Shown: piece by piece, positions 43,901 to 56,949 of the stretch
Layout of the letters: the number at the start of each line of letters is the position of its first letter
How positions within the stretch are numbered: the stretch's first letter is position 1
DNA from: Epiperipatus broadwayi
Taxonomy: Eukaryota; Onychophora; Udeonychophora; Euonychophora; Peripatidae
Reading direction: 5' to 3'
Assembly (NCBI GenBank): GCA_028023455.1
Contig: JAQFVV010012507.1
Coordinates: 1,240,001 to 1,304,000 of the forward strand
DNA length: 64,000 nucleotides
Notes under the pieces: generated by a model
Database searches by the model: none
What the model was told of the DNA's origin: nothing
Seen by the model: only the letters and a program-made list of their open reading frames with translations
Program-made: the position numbers and the translations under genes

Positions 43901-46276
43901 TACTTGTTTTGTTATTCAAAAAGTTCAGTGAATACAATACCATAATTATTAAAATTAATAAAATCTTGAACATGGATTTAAATTACTTATGAAATATGAA
44001 CACATAATATAACCTTCATTATTTTACCACATGATGTGAGTTTCACATGATCACCATATAACTGTACGGAGAGTTTTGCATGTTTTAATGATGTGAGATT
44101 GTTAAAAGTTTATTAGGCAAAAAATTATTTAATATAATTTTAAACTACTATGCAATAAAATCATCAAAGATTAATACAAAAAATCCAACTAATTTAGTAT
44201 TAGATTTTCTTATATCTATATCTATGAAATTCTAAGAGTTTTATATATATTAAACCATAAGTGCTAAGATTTAACTGGTTATCATACATGAGTTACAGCT
44301 CATCTAAAATTTAAATGAATCAGTAGAATATCAACGTTCTTTTATCAAGACAACCCTTAATAAGACAATAAATACTTTTATTATCTAAGTGAATGTTGCC
44401 TCAATAACAGTTTATCTGTTTATGTAAACTTAGGATGTGTTTCTATGATGTCAGTGTTTTATACTTTGCTTAAGAATTTTTTTAATTATATTATTTATTA
44501 CTAACAAATTGTTATTTTCTTAAATCATTACAAAAGAGTAGTGCCTGACTTAAAAAAAAAGGTCACTAGGTCATTACAAAACTTATTAAGCAATCTTAGA
44601 AAGAAGGCTTAGAGCTAGAAACATTGCTTACTGTATGAATGCATTGAATTGGGATCATTAATATCAGATCCAATATCACTATTTAGTTATGCTTAGAGAT
44701 AGGGTTCAGTAATAATGAAATAAACTAGTGCGTTATACCTTGTACTTTACTATTCTTCTTAATAATGCTCTATTGGAGAGGCCTTTGCCCTTAAAAATTC
44801 TTTTAGATATATATATAACTGTAAAGATGATCTTTTTAAAACAAATTATATAATTTAAGACAACATTAAATAAATAAAAATAAACATTCAATAGGCATTC
44901 TTGTTTCTGAATGAGTGAAAAATGTAACAATAAATAGAAATATTGTTTACTTATAGTACAATAGAATACATTTATTTTACCCTATAGGAATTGTTATCTT
45001 TCAAGTAGTCATTATTTTTTCCTCTCACTGTCTCTCGCACTTTCTCAAAAAGATTGGAAAGCTAATTGAAATTGAAAATAATATCTTATTTCATCTTTTG
45101 ACTTTTTTGTGTGCGTGTTCTAATTTGTATGTTCTTGGTAACGAACAATGAGATTTGTTATGCTCTGCAAATTGATACAGAACGGCTACATTTTTTTAAT
45201 TTCATTTATTGATTTTTAACAAACAGACGTGCATATATGTCTGTATGCGTTTATTTAAATTTAAATTCCCTAGGTCTAAACTGATAGATCAAGTGATTAC
45301 CTGCTAGCTTACTAAATTCACAACAACCTTAGATTCTTGAACATCTAGCTTTTTTTCTACATTGAAATTTTTAATATTGATTTAATAGCTTTGGAACAGA
45401 TTTCAATCAAGAGAAGAATTTTGAAGTTTTTTAAAATTTATATAAAAGCCATTAAACAAATGGTAGAAGAGCTAATATTAAATGTTTTTTAAAAATATAT
45501 TAATAATATAATTACTTCTCTCGGAGTGAAATATAACGAAGAACCTTCCATTTAATTCAATTCCTATTTGAACAGTTTTTTTAGCTCGGATTATATATAT
45601 TGCAATGGTATAAATAAATGCATCGAATGTGGCATCGAAAGATCATTATAACCTGCAAAAATTTGTAAGATGATAATGAGCACCATGGAAGCTAAATGTT
45701 TTATTTACAATATGGATGCCACTTCTTTGATATCTTACATCTTACATCCTGTAGTAAAAGTGCAAATACATGACATAAATATTTAAAGTTTTATATTGGA
45801 ATCTTAAAGTAAGAATTACATAACAAATAAATGCAATAAATCCAATACAATATCCATCACCGACAGATTTTGCATTAATTTCAAAATAAAATAGAGGCAT
45901 AAATAAAATTTTGAGATCAAGCGTGACAATTGATAACAATAATAACTATAATGTAAATATGATAATTAAAAAAAAAGGGATAATAATAGAACTAATAATT
46001 TAATACTTATGTACTATTTCTTTATTTTCAATAAAAAAATATTACACCCTTAAAAAAAATTTCACTTATGTTAAAATATTAACTTATATAATATTATATA
46101 AAGTAATATTGTTTCAAGACTTTTCATTAGTTTATTATTATGCAGTCATTACAATAAGTACACATATTTATTTACCACTTATGATTTAAATTATTTGTAA
46201 TTTAAATATTAGAATCATGAAACAGAGCAGAAGTATATCAATGAAATATTAACAAAACTTAAATCTTCCTACATAC

Positions 46277-46277
<1 letters not shown>
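40974..46277. other. Anonymous AT-rich stretch
   Basis: About 5.3 kb without coding signal; all open frames are short and Lys/Ile/Asn/Phe-rich. Short (TA)n runs lie at about 41698-41714 and 43333-43344. A stretch at about 44035-44130 (GGAGAGTTTTGCATGTTTTAATGATG) resembles 50720-50745 and may be another copy of that repeat. Confidence 0.5.
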
Positions 46278-46359
<82 letters not shown>

Positions 46360-46382
46360 TGATGATGATGATGATGATGATG

Positions 46383-46413
<31 letters not shown>
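46278..46413. repeat. Compound (AAT)n-(GAT)n-(AAT)n microsatellite
   Basis: (AAT)n from 46278, switching to (GAT)n at about 46357-46384 and back to (AAT)n until 46413. Confidence 0.95.
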
Positions 46414-46416
<3 letters not shown>

Positions 46417-48180
46417 CTCTGTTTTGAGTTAGAAAAAGTTAATATTTATTATTATATTCATTTATTACATATTTTATATGTCTATCATATAAATAAGAAT
46501 AACGATTTAACTAAAGTAATGTGTTCCTCAACTTTATAATAAATATGCATATATCAATCATTAATTAATACTCTGTTTTTCAAATTAATATTTTAATAAT
46601 CAAAAAAGCAAATCATATATAACGTAACATTACTTTTATAAACTTGTATTTGCAAAAATGCAATACAGAGCTATTGGTACACTCTCTGTATTGCAAATTA
46701 ATATTTATTAAATAAAAAATGTTATTACTATTATATTTTTATATAGAGTGCTTTGTACTTCATAAACTCATTATAAATGTGTGTTAAGGAAAGGAAAAAT
46801 AATTTAAATATAAAATTTATATTATTCTAGGCATGATTTCAACAGAACATTGTCAGAATCATAGCACTGGCATATTTCAAAGTTAAATGAATAAAGAAAA
46901 GTGAAATAAATACCATTTAGAATTATAGAATGCTTTAGGAAGTTATATATTTTTATAAAATAAACATAAAATAAGCATCATTTCTTTTATTTAACTTGAA
47001 TGGTGCAATATTGAATAATAACTGTATCAACTGTCCAAGTCACTATCCTTACATATCTTTTCAGGTCCATTGGTAATATATGTTGAGACATGTGACATGA
47101 TAATTAAATTGAACTATTATATTAACTAATACTTTTAAATATCTGATTTGTGTTTGAACAACAATTTTTTGAATACCCTTTTTGTTTTTCTTTTTCATTA
47201 ATTGATAAATATAACAAAATTTAAAGTAGTCACTAATTTTAAAGAGACATGTACATTAATACTATTCAATTATTTCATATTAAGCTTTCCAATTGATTCT
47301 TTGGAAAAATATATTAGCAAATAAGAGATAATCTTTTTTATTACTTTTATTATCTTAGTAATCCATGTTTTTTTATTTCTGATCTATAAAAATATGTAAT
47401 TAATCCACAGTTAAGTTTTAAATCATGAAATATGAAAAATCCTTTAATCATATTAGTCAGTTCAATGTCTTCTTCCTGTTTTTTTATTCAAAAATTTTGC
47501 TCTTTTTACAAATCAGCCAATTATTTCAAGAAACTTTTGTTGATTTTCCCATGTTCTATCTAGCCTTCTTTGTGAAATAAATTCATTTGCACAAATAATA
47601 TTTTATATATCATAATCATTAATTATAAAGAATCAAAAAAATACATATTACTTCTTTATATTATTTATTCTAAATAATAATTAATAACAACATTAATTTT
47701 TATATAACAAATTCTTTAAATATTGATGTATGTATTGGTTATTTAATTATTTATTTATTTATTATCAAATGACCACACACACATCATATATTGACCAGGT
47801 TATTTATCCATAGTGAAAGAAAATCATAAACCTTTATTAATCATATTTTATAAAAAGTTTTTTTAATAATAATTTTAAAGCTTTATTAATCATATTTTTG
47901 TTTTTTTAATATCCCATTTTTAGCTTTCATATATACCTCTTAGTTACAATATACATGTAACATACAATATCAAATCCAAAAAACTTTATTAGTCAATACA
48001 ATAAATTAAGAACACCACTACACAACTAAAACACAAGCCAAAGTGTTAGTACATTTGTAATTAATTTTGCTAATGTTTGAAATTGTAAATTGGTGTAGTC
48101 AGTTAATTAGTTGATTGTTTACTTGGTTGGTTGTTTTGTTATGTTGGTTGGCTGGCAGTCAGTCAATGAGTCAGGTAGCC
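46414..48180. other. Anonymous AT-rich stretch
   Basis: No gene recognised. A near-duplicate CTTTATTAATCATATTTT occurs at about 47832 and 47881. A TTGGTTGG-rich patch lies at about 48120-48165 just before the minisatellite. Confidence 0.45.
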
Positions 48181-48186
48181 AAATAT

Positions 48187-48398
48187 AGATAGATAGATAA
48201 GGTAAATAGGTAGGAAGGTAGGTAGGTATGTAGGTAAGGTAAGGTAGGTTAGATAAGGTAGGTTAGGTAAGGTAGGTTAGATAAGATAGGTTAGGTAAGG
48301 TAGGTTAGGTAAGGTAGTTTAAATAGGGTAGGTTAGGTAAGATAAGTTAGGTAGTTAGGTTAGATAGATAGATTAGGTAAATAGATATGTAGATAGGT
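48187..48398. repeat. GGTTAGGTAA-type minisatellite
   Basis: About 210 bp of degenerate GGTAGGTTAGGTAAGGTA units, starting from GATAGATA and AGGTAGGT runs. It contains many TTAGG words but not a pure (TTAGG)n array. Confidence 0.85.
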
Positions 48399-48825
48399 AT
48401 GCCTCAAACTCAATGTTTATTTTTAAAATGATTGGCAAAATAATTTTCAAACATTTTATTTGAAATATAATATAAAAGTTAATGCATACACATTGTTAAA
48501 ACTAAGATATTAATTATATCTTTTTACTTTTATGTTCTCTTGGGTATATATCATGTATGTCAAGTTTTTTCTTATCTCAACTCTCTAGGTTGAGATAGAT
48601 CAGTAACAAATCATTATAATCTATAAATAATATTGCCAGTAACATTTGTTATATTTTTAAAAAAATTATTCTGGCATTATAATAGTTATAGCTGCACTTT
48701 AAATTTTAATAAGGTAAATATTTAAAATAACTGCCAATTTCAAAATGCTAACTTTTTTTGTTCTAATTTATTTACATTAAAAGTTTTAATGAAGAGTTAA
48801 TAGTTTATACTTCTCATATACTAAA

Positions 48826-49800
48826 TATAACAGATGTAATATGTGCATTTATATGCATTAATAAAAAAGTTAAAAATTATATGGCTAAATGCTTTCAAAA
48901 ACATAAGATTCTCATATTCATACCAAGATAACATTGAAAAATAATGGAGAGATGAGGATGTATTATTATACAGTTGATGGAATTCAAATAAATTTAAATT
49001 ATAATGTTAATTATTTAGATTAGAGAGTTCATTTCTTGGAAAATGGAAGGATGAATTCTTGTGATTGATAGCATTATTGTTGCTGTACCTATAGCATGCT
49101 TTTTTGATTTTTTTTCTTCGAGTCATTGCTCTCTATGTATTGAATAGTTGCGGAAGAAATCCTGTCACTGTGTTCTGGTTTATCTGAGACTCTTTTGTAT
49201 AGATATTGGTGTAGGTTGGGTAGATAAGGATGTTTGACCTTAAATTACCCCTAGCACTGTTTATAAAATTAAATGTCTCCAAACTGGATGCCAATCAATT
49301 TATTATGGTAAAAGTCAGCATCCTTATCTACATGCCTTGCAAGCCTTACCCAGCAATAATATCTATATAGAAAAGCTTCACACAAACCAAAACAGGGCTC
49401 TATCTTCCTGGAACACAAAAAGGTGACAGGACAGCAATTTATTCTTTTTATCTGCAACTATTCAATACATAAAGAGAAATGATTTCAAGAGAAAAATCAA
49501 AAAAACATGCTATAAATACAACAATAATAAAGCTATTAATCACTAAGATTCATCCTTTCCTCTCTCCAAGAAATGGGACACTAATTTAAATAATTGACAT
49601 TGTAATTTAAATAAATTTGAGTTCCATCATCTGTATATACCTGCAAACTCATTACTCCATTATTTTCCAATATTATCCTGTTATGAATATGAAAACGTTA
49701 TAAGTTCTTGAAAGTGCGCAGCCATATAATTTTTATAGAATTGATAAACTTCTCTACTAATGTTTAAGCACACATATTATGTCTATTAAAAGTTTTAAGT
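48826..49800. repeat. Long imperfect inverted repeat, ~420-490-bp arms
   Basis: The left arm, about 48826-49242, pairs with about 49308-49800. Matching landmarks are AAAAATTATATGGCT (48870) with AGCCATATAATTTTT (49720), TATTGAATAGTTGC (49138) with GCAACTATTCAATA (49455) and GTAGATAAGGATG (49219) with CATCCTTATCTAC (49319). The central loop is about 65 nt. Arms are diverged, so it is an old structure. No ORF is conserved. Confidence 0.8.
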
Positions 49801-50494
49801 ATTTGTTATATCAAAGAAACTAATAATCATCTTTTTATAACTTTTTTTCAGCTGCAATGGTACATTGCTTTGGCAATCAGACTCAATGTTTTTTTTTGTT
49901 TTCTATAGCATTCATTTTCAATATTGCATTCGTAAAATGGCCAAAAGCAAATATGTTTCATTGACTTTTTATAATTATTCTTATGCTAAATATCTAATAT
50001 TGTAAGATCATTAAGCCTGATATGATCAATCAGATTTGTTAAATCTTTTATTACTCTTAATTTATTAAAAAAAAATTTCAATAAAAATCATATTCCTAGA
50101 AGTTAAAAGACAACATGCATATATGTTTGTGTATGCAAAGCCACTCAATTGGCTGTACAACTTTTTTGAAAAAGCCAAAAATGTCTTGAACTGTACAAAA
50201 ATAAAATCATAAAAAAAAGTCATTTGTTTCTTCTCTGTTGGAACTAGACTTCAGGATGTCATTAAACAAATTAAAACTCCATTGTACTGTATACCTTAAA
50301 AAAATCAAAATAAATCATGTAATTTTATATTGCATTTAATATTATACTTTTAGTATTAAAAGATAAGATAATAATAGCAAAATATTTTTAATCTTTAAAT
50401 AAATGTAAGTTTGTTTTCAGAGAGCAAAAGCATTTTTTATTAATTTTAAAAAATACAAAAAGGGCTTCCATATTATGCCACTCATAATTAGCCA

Positions 50495-50760
50495 TGAGTA
50501 ATGTCTAAAAGTAAAACAGGCAAAACTCTATATATATTTTTTCACTCAGTGCAAGCCAGAGTAATCAATGGATGCCAGAAGGCTTGTGCATAAAATTCCT
50601 ATCTAGTTTCTGGCTTGTGTCTTGTCAATGAGAAGCCTTAGATCTGAGTATAGTGCACCTAGATCTTAGAATCTAATGATTGATTATTCTGGCATGCACT
50701 GAGTGGCAATATGTATAGAGAGTTTTGTCTGTTTTAATAACAGTTATAAGCAAGCATAAG
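50495..50760. repeat. Imperfect inverted repeat, ~75-bp arms
   Basis: The arm at about 50508-50580 (AAACAGGCAAAACTCT, CACTCAGTGCAAGCCAGA) pairs with about 50672-50745 (TCTGGCATGCACTGAGTG, AGAGTTTTGTCTGTTTT) around a ~90-nt centre. Confidence 0.75.
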
Positions 50761-51894
50761 AAATGGTGATCATGTGATGTTTATTTTTTAACAGTAGTAA
50801 AAGTCCACTTGGTAGAGGGTTTTTTAAAAAATTTATTAGAAAATAATTTTATCCTTTCAAGCAAAATTAAATCTATTTACATACTATATGTACGAATGGT
50901 TCTTTTGTCCTGCATTTATGTTAATTCCAAGTTTAAATACATGGATATTTATCAAAATTGTTTAAATAAAAATACACCTAGATATTTTTAATGAATATAA
51001 AGTTACAAAACTAGATTAGATATGAAATTTCATTGAATTTATTTAAAATTTTGTTTGATGTGACAAAAACCCTTATTCTTTCCTCCATGTGTTATTTCCA
51101 TTGTTTTTTCTTTATGTTTTGCATTTGCATGAATCCAGGAAATGATACTTTTAATGTGGATGCTGTTTTTTCCGAATATATATTGTATAAATTTATGTGA
51201 TATTTTTTAATATTATTGATAAAAACCAATTTATTAATAAATATATTTATGTATATTTGTTCTTTTATATTTTTGATTTAAAGATCCAAGTAATGGCAGG
51301 AATATATCATAATGAAATAATTGGTTAAGAATAAACTAATTTATAAATTAGAAACAAAATACAAAAATAGAATTGTATAATGATTGTTAATAATATTTTT
51401 TAAAAAACTGTATAAAATTTAGACTAAATTTATCTTATTTGTGATTTTGTATATATAAAAGCAAGAAAGGTTTCATTTCAGCAATATAATTACATTTTAA
51501 CAATGAAAATGGGTGTTAACTTATGTTATGAATGAGACACATTCTAAATCTAAAAAAATTTATTTATCATAACTAAATGTCTGTAATTTAAAAGATCATT
51601 ATTCAGCACAATAATGAGCATTGCATTCATGTAAGAATACATTATTTTCTGTCTTTTAATTGTCTTATTCTCTAAAAAAAAAAAAAACATACTTAATGAT
51701 GTTTTTTGTTAATTTATGAACATTTATAATTTGATGTGTTGAAGCCCAAATTAATACCATGGCTTTTAGAATATCATTAAGATATTTTTTTAAAAAAATA
51801 AGGGTGGAAAAATATGCTATAGTAAGGGATGGCAAAATTCATCTGGGCTAATCCTATATATATATATATGTAAACAAAAAAGTGCTAAAAGATA
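50761..51894. other. AT-rich stretch, nothing recognised
   Basis: Short open frames only, none with recognisable similarity. Confidence 0.4.
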
Positions 51895-52800
51895 TTTTGA
51901 TGTAGTATTTAGAGAAATATGTTAGCAATTGTATTGCTATATAATATCAATTATTATTTACAATATTGAGCTAAACTATTTGTTCTAATAGCCAACAATA
52001 GTTTTTTTTTGTTTTGAGATTACTTAAAACAAGAGAAGTTTATTTTATTTCTAACCCAAAATGTTATATTGATTTAATTTCAGACTAAATATTTTTATAA
52101 GTAGTAGGTCTTAGATGGATCGTATCTTCTCTGGAATTCTGTCAGTATTAATTCTTTTACCACCAGCAAGTCGTATATGTTAAATATTTTCATGGATTAG
52201 TTATGATAAAAACAAAGGAAAGAGTATTTATTATATATTTGCCTATTCCCATTTTCTAATATTAAATATTTAATGTTTTTAGAAAAATTTTAAACTTAAT
52301 TTAAACTTTTAAAATTACATTCAACTGTAAGTAATAGAACACAAATTAGCATATAACACAATGCTTTGAGTGGGATTATTTTTTTCTCAAAATACTGTGT
52401 TATATACTAATCTATGTATCTAACCTGCTTGCTCTAATAGCCAAAAATAACTTTTTGTCTTGAGTTTATTTACAAATGAGATCCTTATATTATTTCTAAC
52501 TCAAGATCTTACCTAGATTTGAACTCAGACAAATATTTTATTAGTATAAAGAATGAGTGGAGATTCGTGTAATAATTAGAGAAATATATTAGCGGTGATG
52601 TTACTAAAAAAATAGCCAATTGTTGTTGACATTTTTCAAAGCCCAAGCTACTTCTCGGCCACCAATGCAAGACAAATTGTTGTTGACATTTTTCAAGCTA
52701 AAGTACTTTCTGTATTAGACAACAATAGAAATGTTTATCTTGAATATATTTAGAAAGAAAATGAGATCCCTCTTTTATATCCCTCATAGGATGATTTTTT
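51895..52800. repeat. Cluster of degenerate related repeats
   Basis: Recurring blocks: GAGAAATATRTTAGC (51910, 52579), CTAATAGCCAA-AATA (51986, 52433; weaker at 52610 and 52713), a TTTTGTCTTGAGTTTATTTA-like block (52005, 52455, 52735) and TATTTCTAACYCAA (52047, 52491). They look like old, overlapping fragments of one repeat family. The 35-bp SINE piece listed next is inserted here. Confidence 0.55.
52640..52674 (-). mobile_element. 35-bp tRNA-5'-half-like insertion with 22-bp target duplication
   Basis: The stretch 52618-52639 is repeated exactly at 52675-52696 (AATTGTTGTTGACATTTTTC...). The 35 bp between them read, on the minus strand, TGTCTTGCATTGGTGGCCGA followed by GAAGTAGCTTGGGCT. This is the tRNA-like 5' end (acceptor and D arm) of the SINE seen at 53661 and 57365. 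The 3' portion is absent, whereas ordinary LINE-driven truncation removes the 5' end. Confidence 0.75.
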
Positions 52801-53660
52801 TTTTGATTCTAAATAAACTCAATACAAAAAGAAATCTAATTGTCAGCCACTGAAAAAATAGTTTGGCTTCAAGACTGTAATTAGCAACTGATAATTACTT
52901 ATCAAAACAAGTACTAAAATAATTTGCTTGTTATAAGTAACCTATGAAAATATTTACTATACATATATATGTCATTAACTTTACTTTTTGAACATCCAGG
53001 AATGTATAGTTCTGGCAAATACTTAATTAACTTTTTTTTCAGTAAGATCTTATTTTAATAATAAATTATATAAATTATCTGTTTATCAAAATATCCTGGA
53101 AAAGATTAAGTTAAAATTGGCAGTTATGTTGATAATTTTATATACATGCTAACTATAATGGAAGTGTTTTATCTAAAATATCATCTTAAAACTCCCTAAA
53201 TACCAATCTCATATTTTATAAAATCTAACTCAAAATGGAAGTTATCTAATCTCAATTTGACTATTATAGAAAGACAATAAAAAGAATTTATATAAAAATT
53301 TATTCAAAATTTTCAAACCTTTCTTATCAGTACTTTACCATTTTTAAATATTAAAATGGTTTATTTTTATTTTAATTATAATTTTATACCACTAAAAGTT
53401 TGAAAATAGATCAGTGACTAATCCATAATATGTAAAAAAATATATTTTTAGTTTATGGCCTTTTTATTTATATAGTTCTGTAGACATTGCCTTCCTTTGT
53501 GATCAAGTTGCCTATGATATTAAAAATTTTTAATTAATGATTGAAAATAGTATAGAAATCTATTCTTAATATAATCATAGAAAAATAAAATTGATCTTAT
53601 TAATAAATATGGAAAAATACGATAAATATTCATAAACTTAGAGATAAAAATATGTAATTT

Positions 53661-53757
53661 GTCTTGCATTGGTGGTCGAGAGGTTAGCATGACTGCCTTG
53701 CACTTGCAGGCAGTTGCCCGGGTTGCGGGTTCACATCCTGGCTGATGCTATGACACT
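53661..53757 (+). mobile_element. tRNA-derived SINE, ~97 bp
   Basis: The core folds like a tRNA. Acceptor strands GCATTGG (53666-53672) and CTGATGC (53742-53748) pair over all seven positions with two G-T pairs. An A-box-like TGGTCGAGAGG and a B-box-like GGTTCACATCC (53728-53738) are present. The anticodon stem CTGCC/GGCAG closes an 11-nt loop, so it is not a working tRNA. It is followed by TATGACACTT and (TA)n. Same family as 57365-57464. Confidence 0.75.
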
Positions 53758-56700
53758 TAAATATATATATATGTCATTAGTGATCTTTTGTTTCTTTAAA
53801 AAAATTTAAAAAACAAATAATTTTAAAAAAGAAATAAGTCAATTTTGGACTTTTTCATGACCAATATAATTGTTTACTTTTATTATAGCATCAACATTTT
53901 ATTTGGATCCATTCTCTGGCTAGTAGGTATTGCTGTTATTAAAGATTCATAGACTATACATTAACTGTTCCATGATTTATCTAGAGGTTATTTTAACCAA
54001 TATAAAATTTAGAAGTTAAATCAAAACCAAAAAAGAAAATTAATTTGGTATTTTTTTCTGAATGAATGAATGCCTTATATATTTTTTGTATATAGCTGGA
54101 TATCTACTTTATAAACATTTTACCAAAACATAAGAATATTATTTCTCTTAAGGTCATTGGTGTTTATGAAAATTATGATGGGGTTTATAATGCTTCTTGC
54201 ATAAGCGTAATTAATAATGATGAAGAATATAAGCTTTATGTAATGTGGAAAAGAATATAAGCTTATCAGTACAGTAAAACAATAAATGTTATTCTTAATA
54301 CTATATATATTATGAATAGTAGTAGTGATAATATATATTCTTCTAACATTGAAATCATATTCATATCTATATAGATAGAGACCATTAGAATTTTAAAAAA
54401 CTGACCATAATAATAAATGTGATAAAATAACTAATGGAAACATAAATCACATTAATGGATAAGAAAAATCTTCAAATTATTTATTTATCCCCATGTTCTT
54501 TTATTATAAATTTTAAATTTTATATTTAACAAATTAATTAATAATTAAATATATGTTATATTTGTACTGTGTATTCAAATGCCAGTTTCTCAGACTGTTC
54601 ATCATCTACCATTCTCATCCCTATAATGGAACATATTACCCCCAAAAAATGTGTATACATATACATACATAATTGTAGTCATTTGGTCATCAATTTATCT
54701 ACTTATATGATTTTCTTTAATAGTAAATCTATTTTTATTTACACACTTTTTTATTAAATAGTATTACCAATGTTCAGTTTCCAGATTGATATAGAATGTG
54801 CTTAAATGTTGAAAAAGGATAATGAAGAATAGGAAAAAAATAAAGATAAAGAATGAAAGAGGTTGAGATTTTATGATTTTTCTTTTTTTTTTTTTTGTTT
54901 AGATCTTTATAATGAAGTTGTTGAATATGAGGACAAGATAATGGAATTATCAAAATAGCCTTTATTATAATGGTATACGAGAGAAAAAGAAAATGAACCT
55001 AAGCTAGAGAAGTACCTGGTTAATACGATTTCCAGGCATACGGCTTATATATAAGAACTTCTGACTTGTCATAAGGAATAACCATTTTTACCACAACGCA
55101 TTAGATTTTTTTTTAATAATATACATTTGCTTTAATTATAAATAATTATGCTTGAATAGAGAAATATTTTGAAAAGTATGTATAATTATTTTTAATTCAA
55201 TATTACAATTGCTTTTTTTTTAAAAAAAAAAAAAAGTTTAAATTATTCTTTTAAAAAACTATAACAATATTATTGCAAAATAAATATAATTTCAAAAACA
55301 AACTTTTCTTTATATATATATATATAAACAATTATTGCAAAATCTGCAGAAGAATTTACAGGATTTGAGCTACATAATATGTATTTAAAATGCTTTTGTA
55401 AATAGCTATAAATTTAGATTTCATCAAGATTCCATTTTCAAAGAAACAAATGAAACGACATAATTCAAATACTTTTTGAACTAATAAAAAAACTTAAATA
55501 ATAATTTTATAGTAATTTAAACATGATAATTTTAACAATAACAATCTATATATATATATATTTCTTGATAACCGTAAAATTTGTAGGAAATGATTTATTC
55601 ATTATATTTGGAGAACATATTATATTAAAAGTTGCTAAATTATTATTTCGTTTTAAAAAGTTTGAAATATTTTTGATATGTATTATAATACTTTTTGTCA
55701 TATGCCAAAATTTTATAGGTAATGAATATAAATGTTCATATTAGAGTGACAAGTATTAATTTTGAATCAGCTATTATACATGTATAGTTTTAGATGTAAC
55801 AATTATAAGTTTTGTATTGTTTAAATATTTGAGTTGTTAAAGTATTTGCAAATATTTTTAGCTTTTTATTTAACACGTTTTTTTGCCAATTATAAGTTAA
55901 CTTATATATGGTATATGGATTTTTTTTTATTTTTTTTTTAAAACAGATATATTTCAATATATATAACTTATACATATCAAGTAATATGTTACAAATTAAA
56001 CATTGTCATTTAACAAAGATATTAATATATTTTGTCCCTTGTTCATTATTTTTCTTGCATGTCTTTCGAGTACTTCATTGTATCGGAAGACAATTTTATT
56101 AATGATTGTATGATAGCAAACTCAAATTTTACATAAGACATAAGGGATTTAGCATATAAAAAAATCCACACAGCCATATAAACTTGCTTAATTCAATATT
56201 CATGGAACAGTTGAAAAGAATATCATTGTTTGTTTTGAAAAATTATTTTGCATCTTATTAGCCATATGACACTTAGCAGAAATAACATGGCTTTTATTGT
56301 GTATTTTTTTTTTTTTTTTGGTCACCAAACAAAAAGCTTGATGTCAATATTTTGTTTAGTGAATTTTTAGAAAAGATTAAATTTGATCTTATATTGTTGA
56401 AAAAAGGACACTAGTCATTAATATGCAGGAATGTTTTTGTTTTCTAGTACATTGTATCAAAAGACTATCTATGAGATTTATTAAGAAAAACTATAAGATG
56501 CCTTTTCCAGTTTATCAAATCAAATTACTCACAATTTGGAAACTGATATCAAATAAAGGGTCATTATATATTTTGTTAAATGACTTAGTTTTTAATTTGA
56601 TTAAACAATTTAATGTCAATCAATCTAAAATCATTGTTTTTTGTTGGTATTCTTAGTATGTTGTTTGATAACAGTTTGTATCCTAATCTCCACAAAAACT

Positions 56701-56939
56701 TATTTGTATGTTTATTAATGTGTATTGATATATTGTTTATACTGGTCTATAGTGCATAGTATGATAATAAACTTCTAAGAATAGAATGTGCTGTTTTGAT
56801 TTTTACTCTCAGAAGACATTTAATAGAACTAAAAGACAAAACATTTAATCACGAATATGATTTTTTTTTTCATTATTAAATTGGCTTTGTTTATATTGAG
56901 ATTACCAAAAAATTTAGTTCGAATAGCAGTAAACATTTA
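53758..56939. other. AT-rich stretch, nothing recognised
   Basis: A/T runs and short (TA)n (about 55313-55326). The plus-strand frames at 55523-55744 and 56423-56656 are AT-rich and show no motif. The decayed 3' part of the LINE downstream may extend into the right end of this stretch. Confidence 0.4.
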
Positions 56940-56949
56940 AAAAATATTT

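Noticed and set aside
48187-48398. True telomere or subtelomere
   Set aside because: The units are degenerate mixtures of GGTA, GATA and GGTTAGG and are flanked on both sides by ordinary AT-rich DNA.
53661-53757. A functional tRNA gene
   Set aside because: The acceptor stem pairs, but the anticodon stem closes an 11-nt loop, the B box departs from consensus, and related copies occur as SINE insertions.
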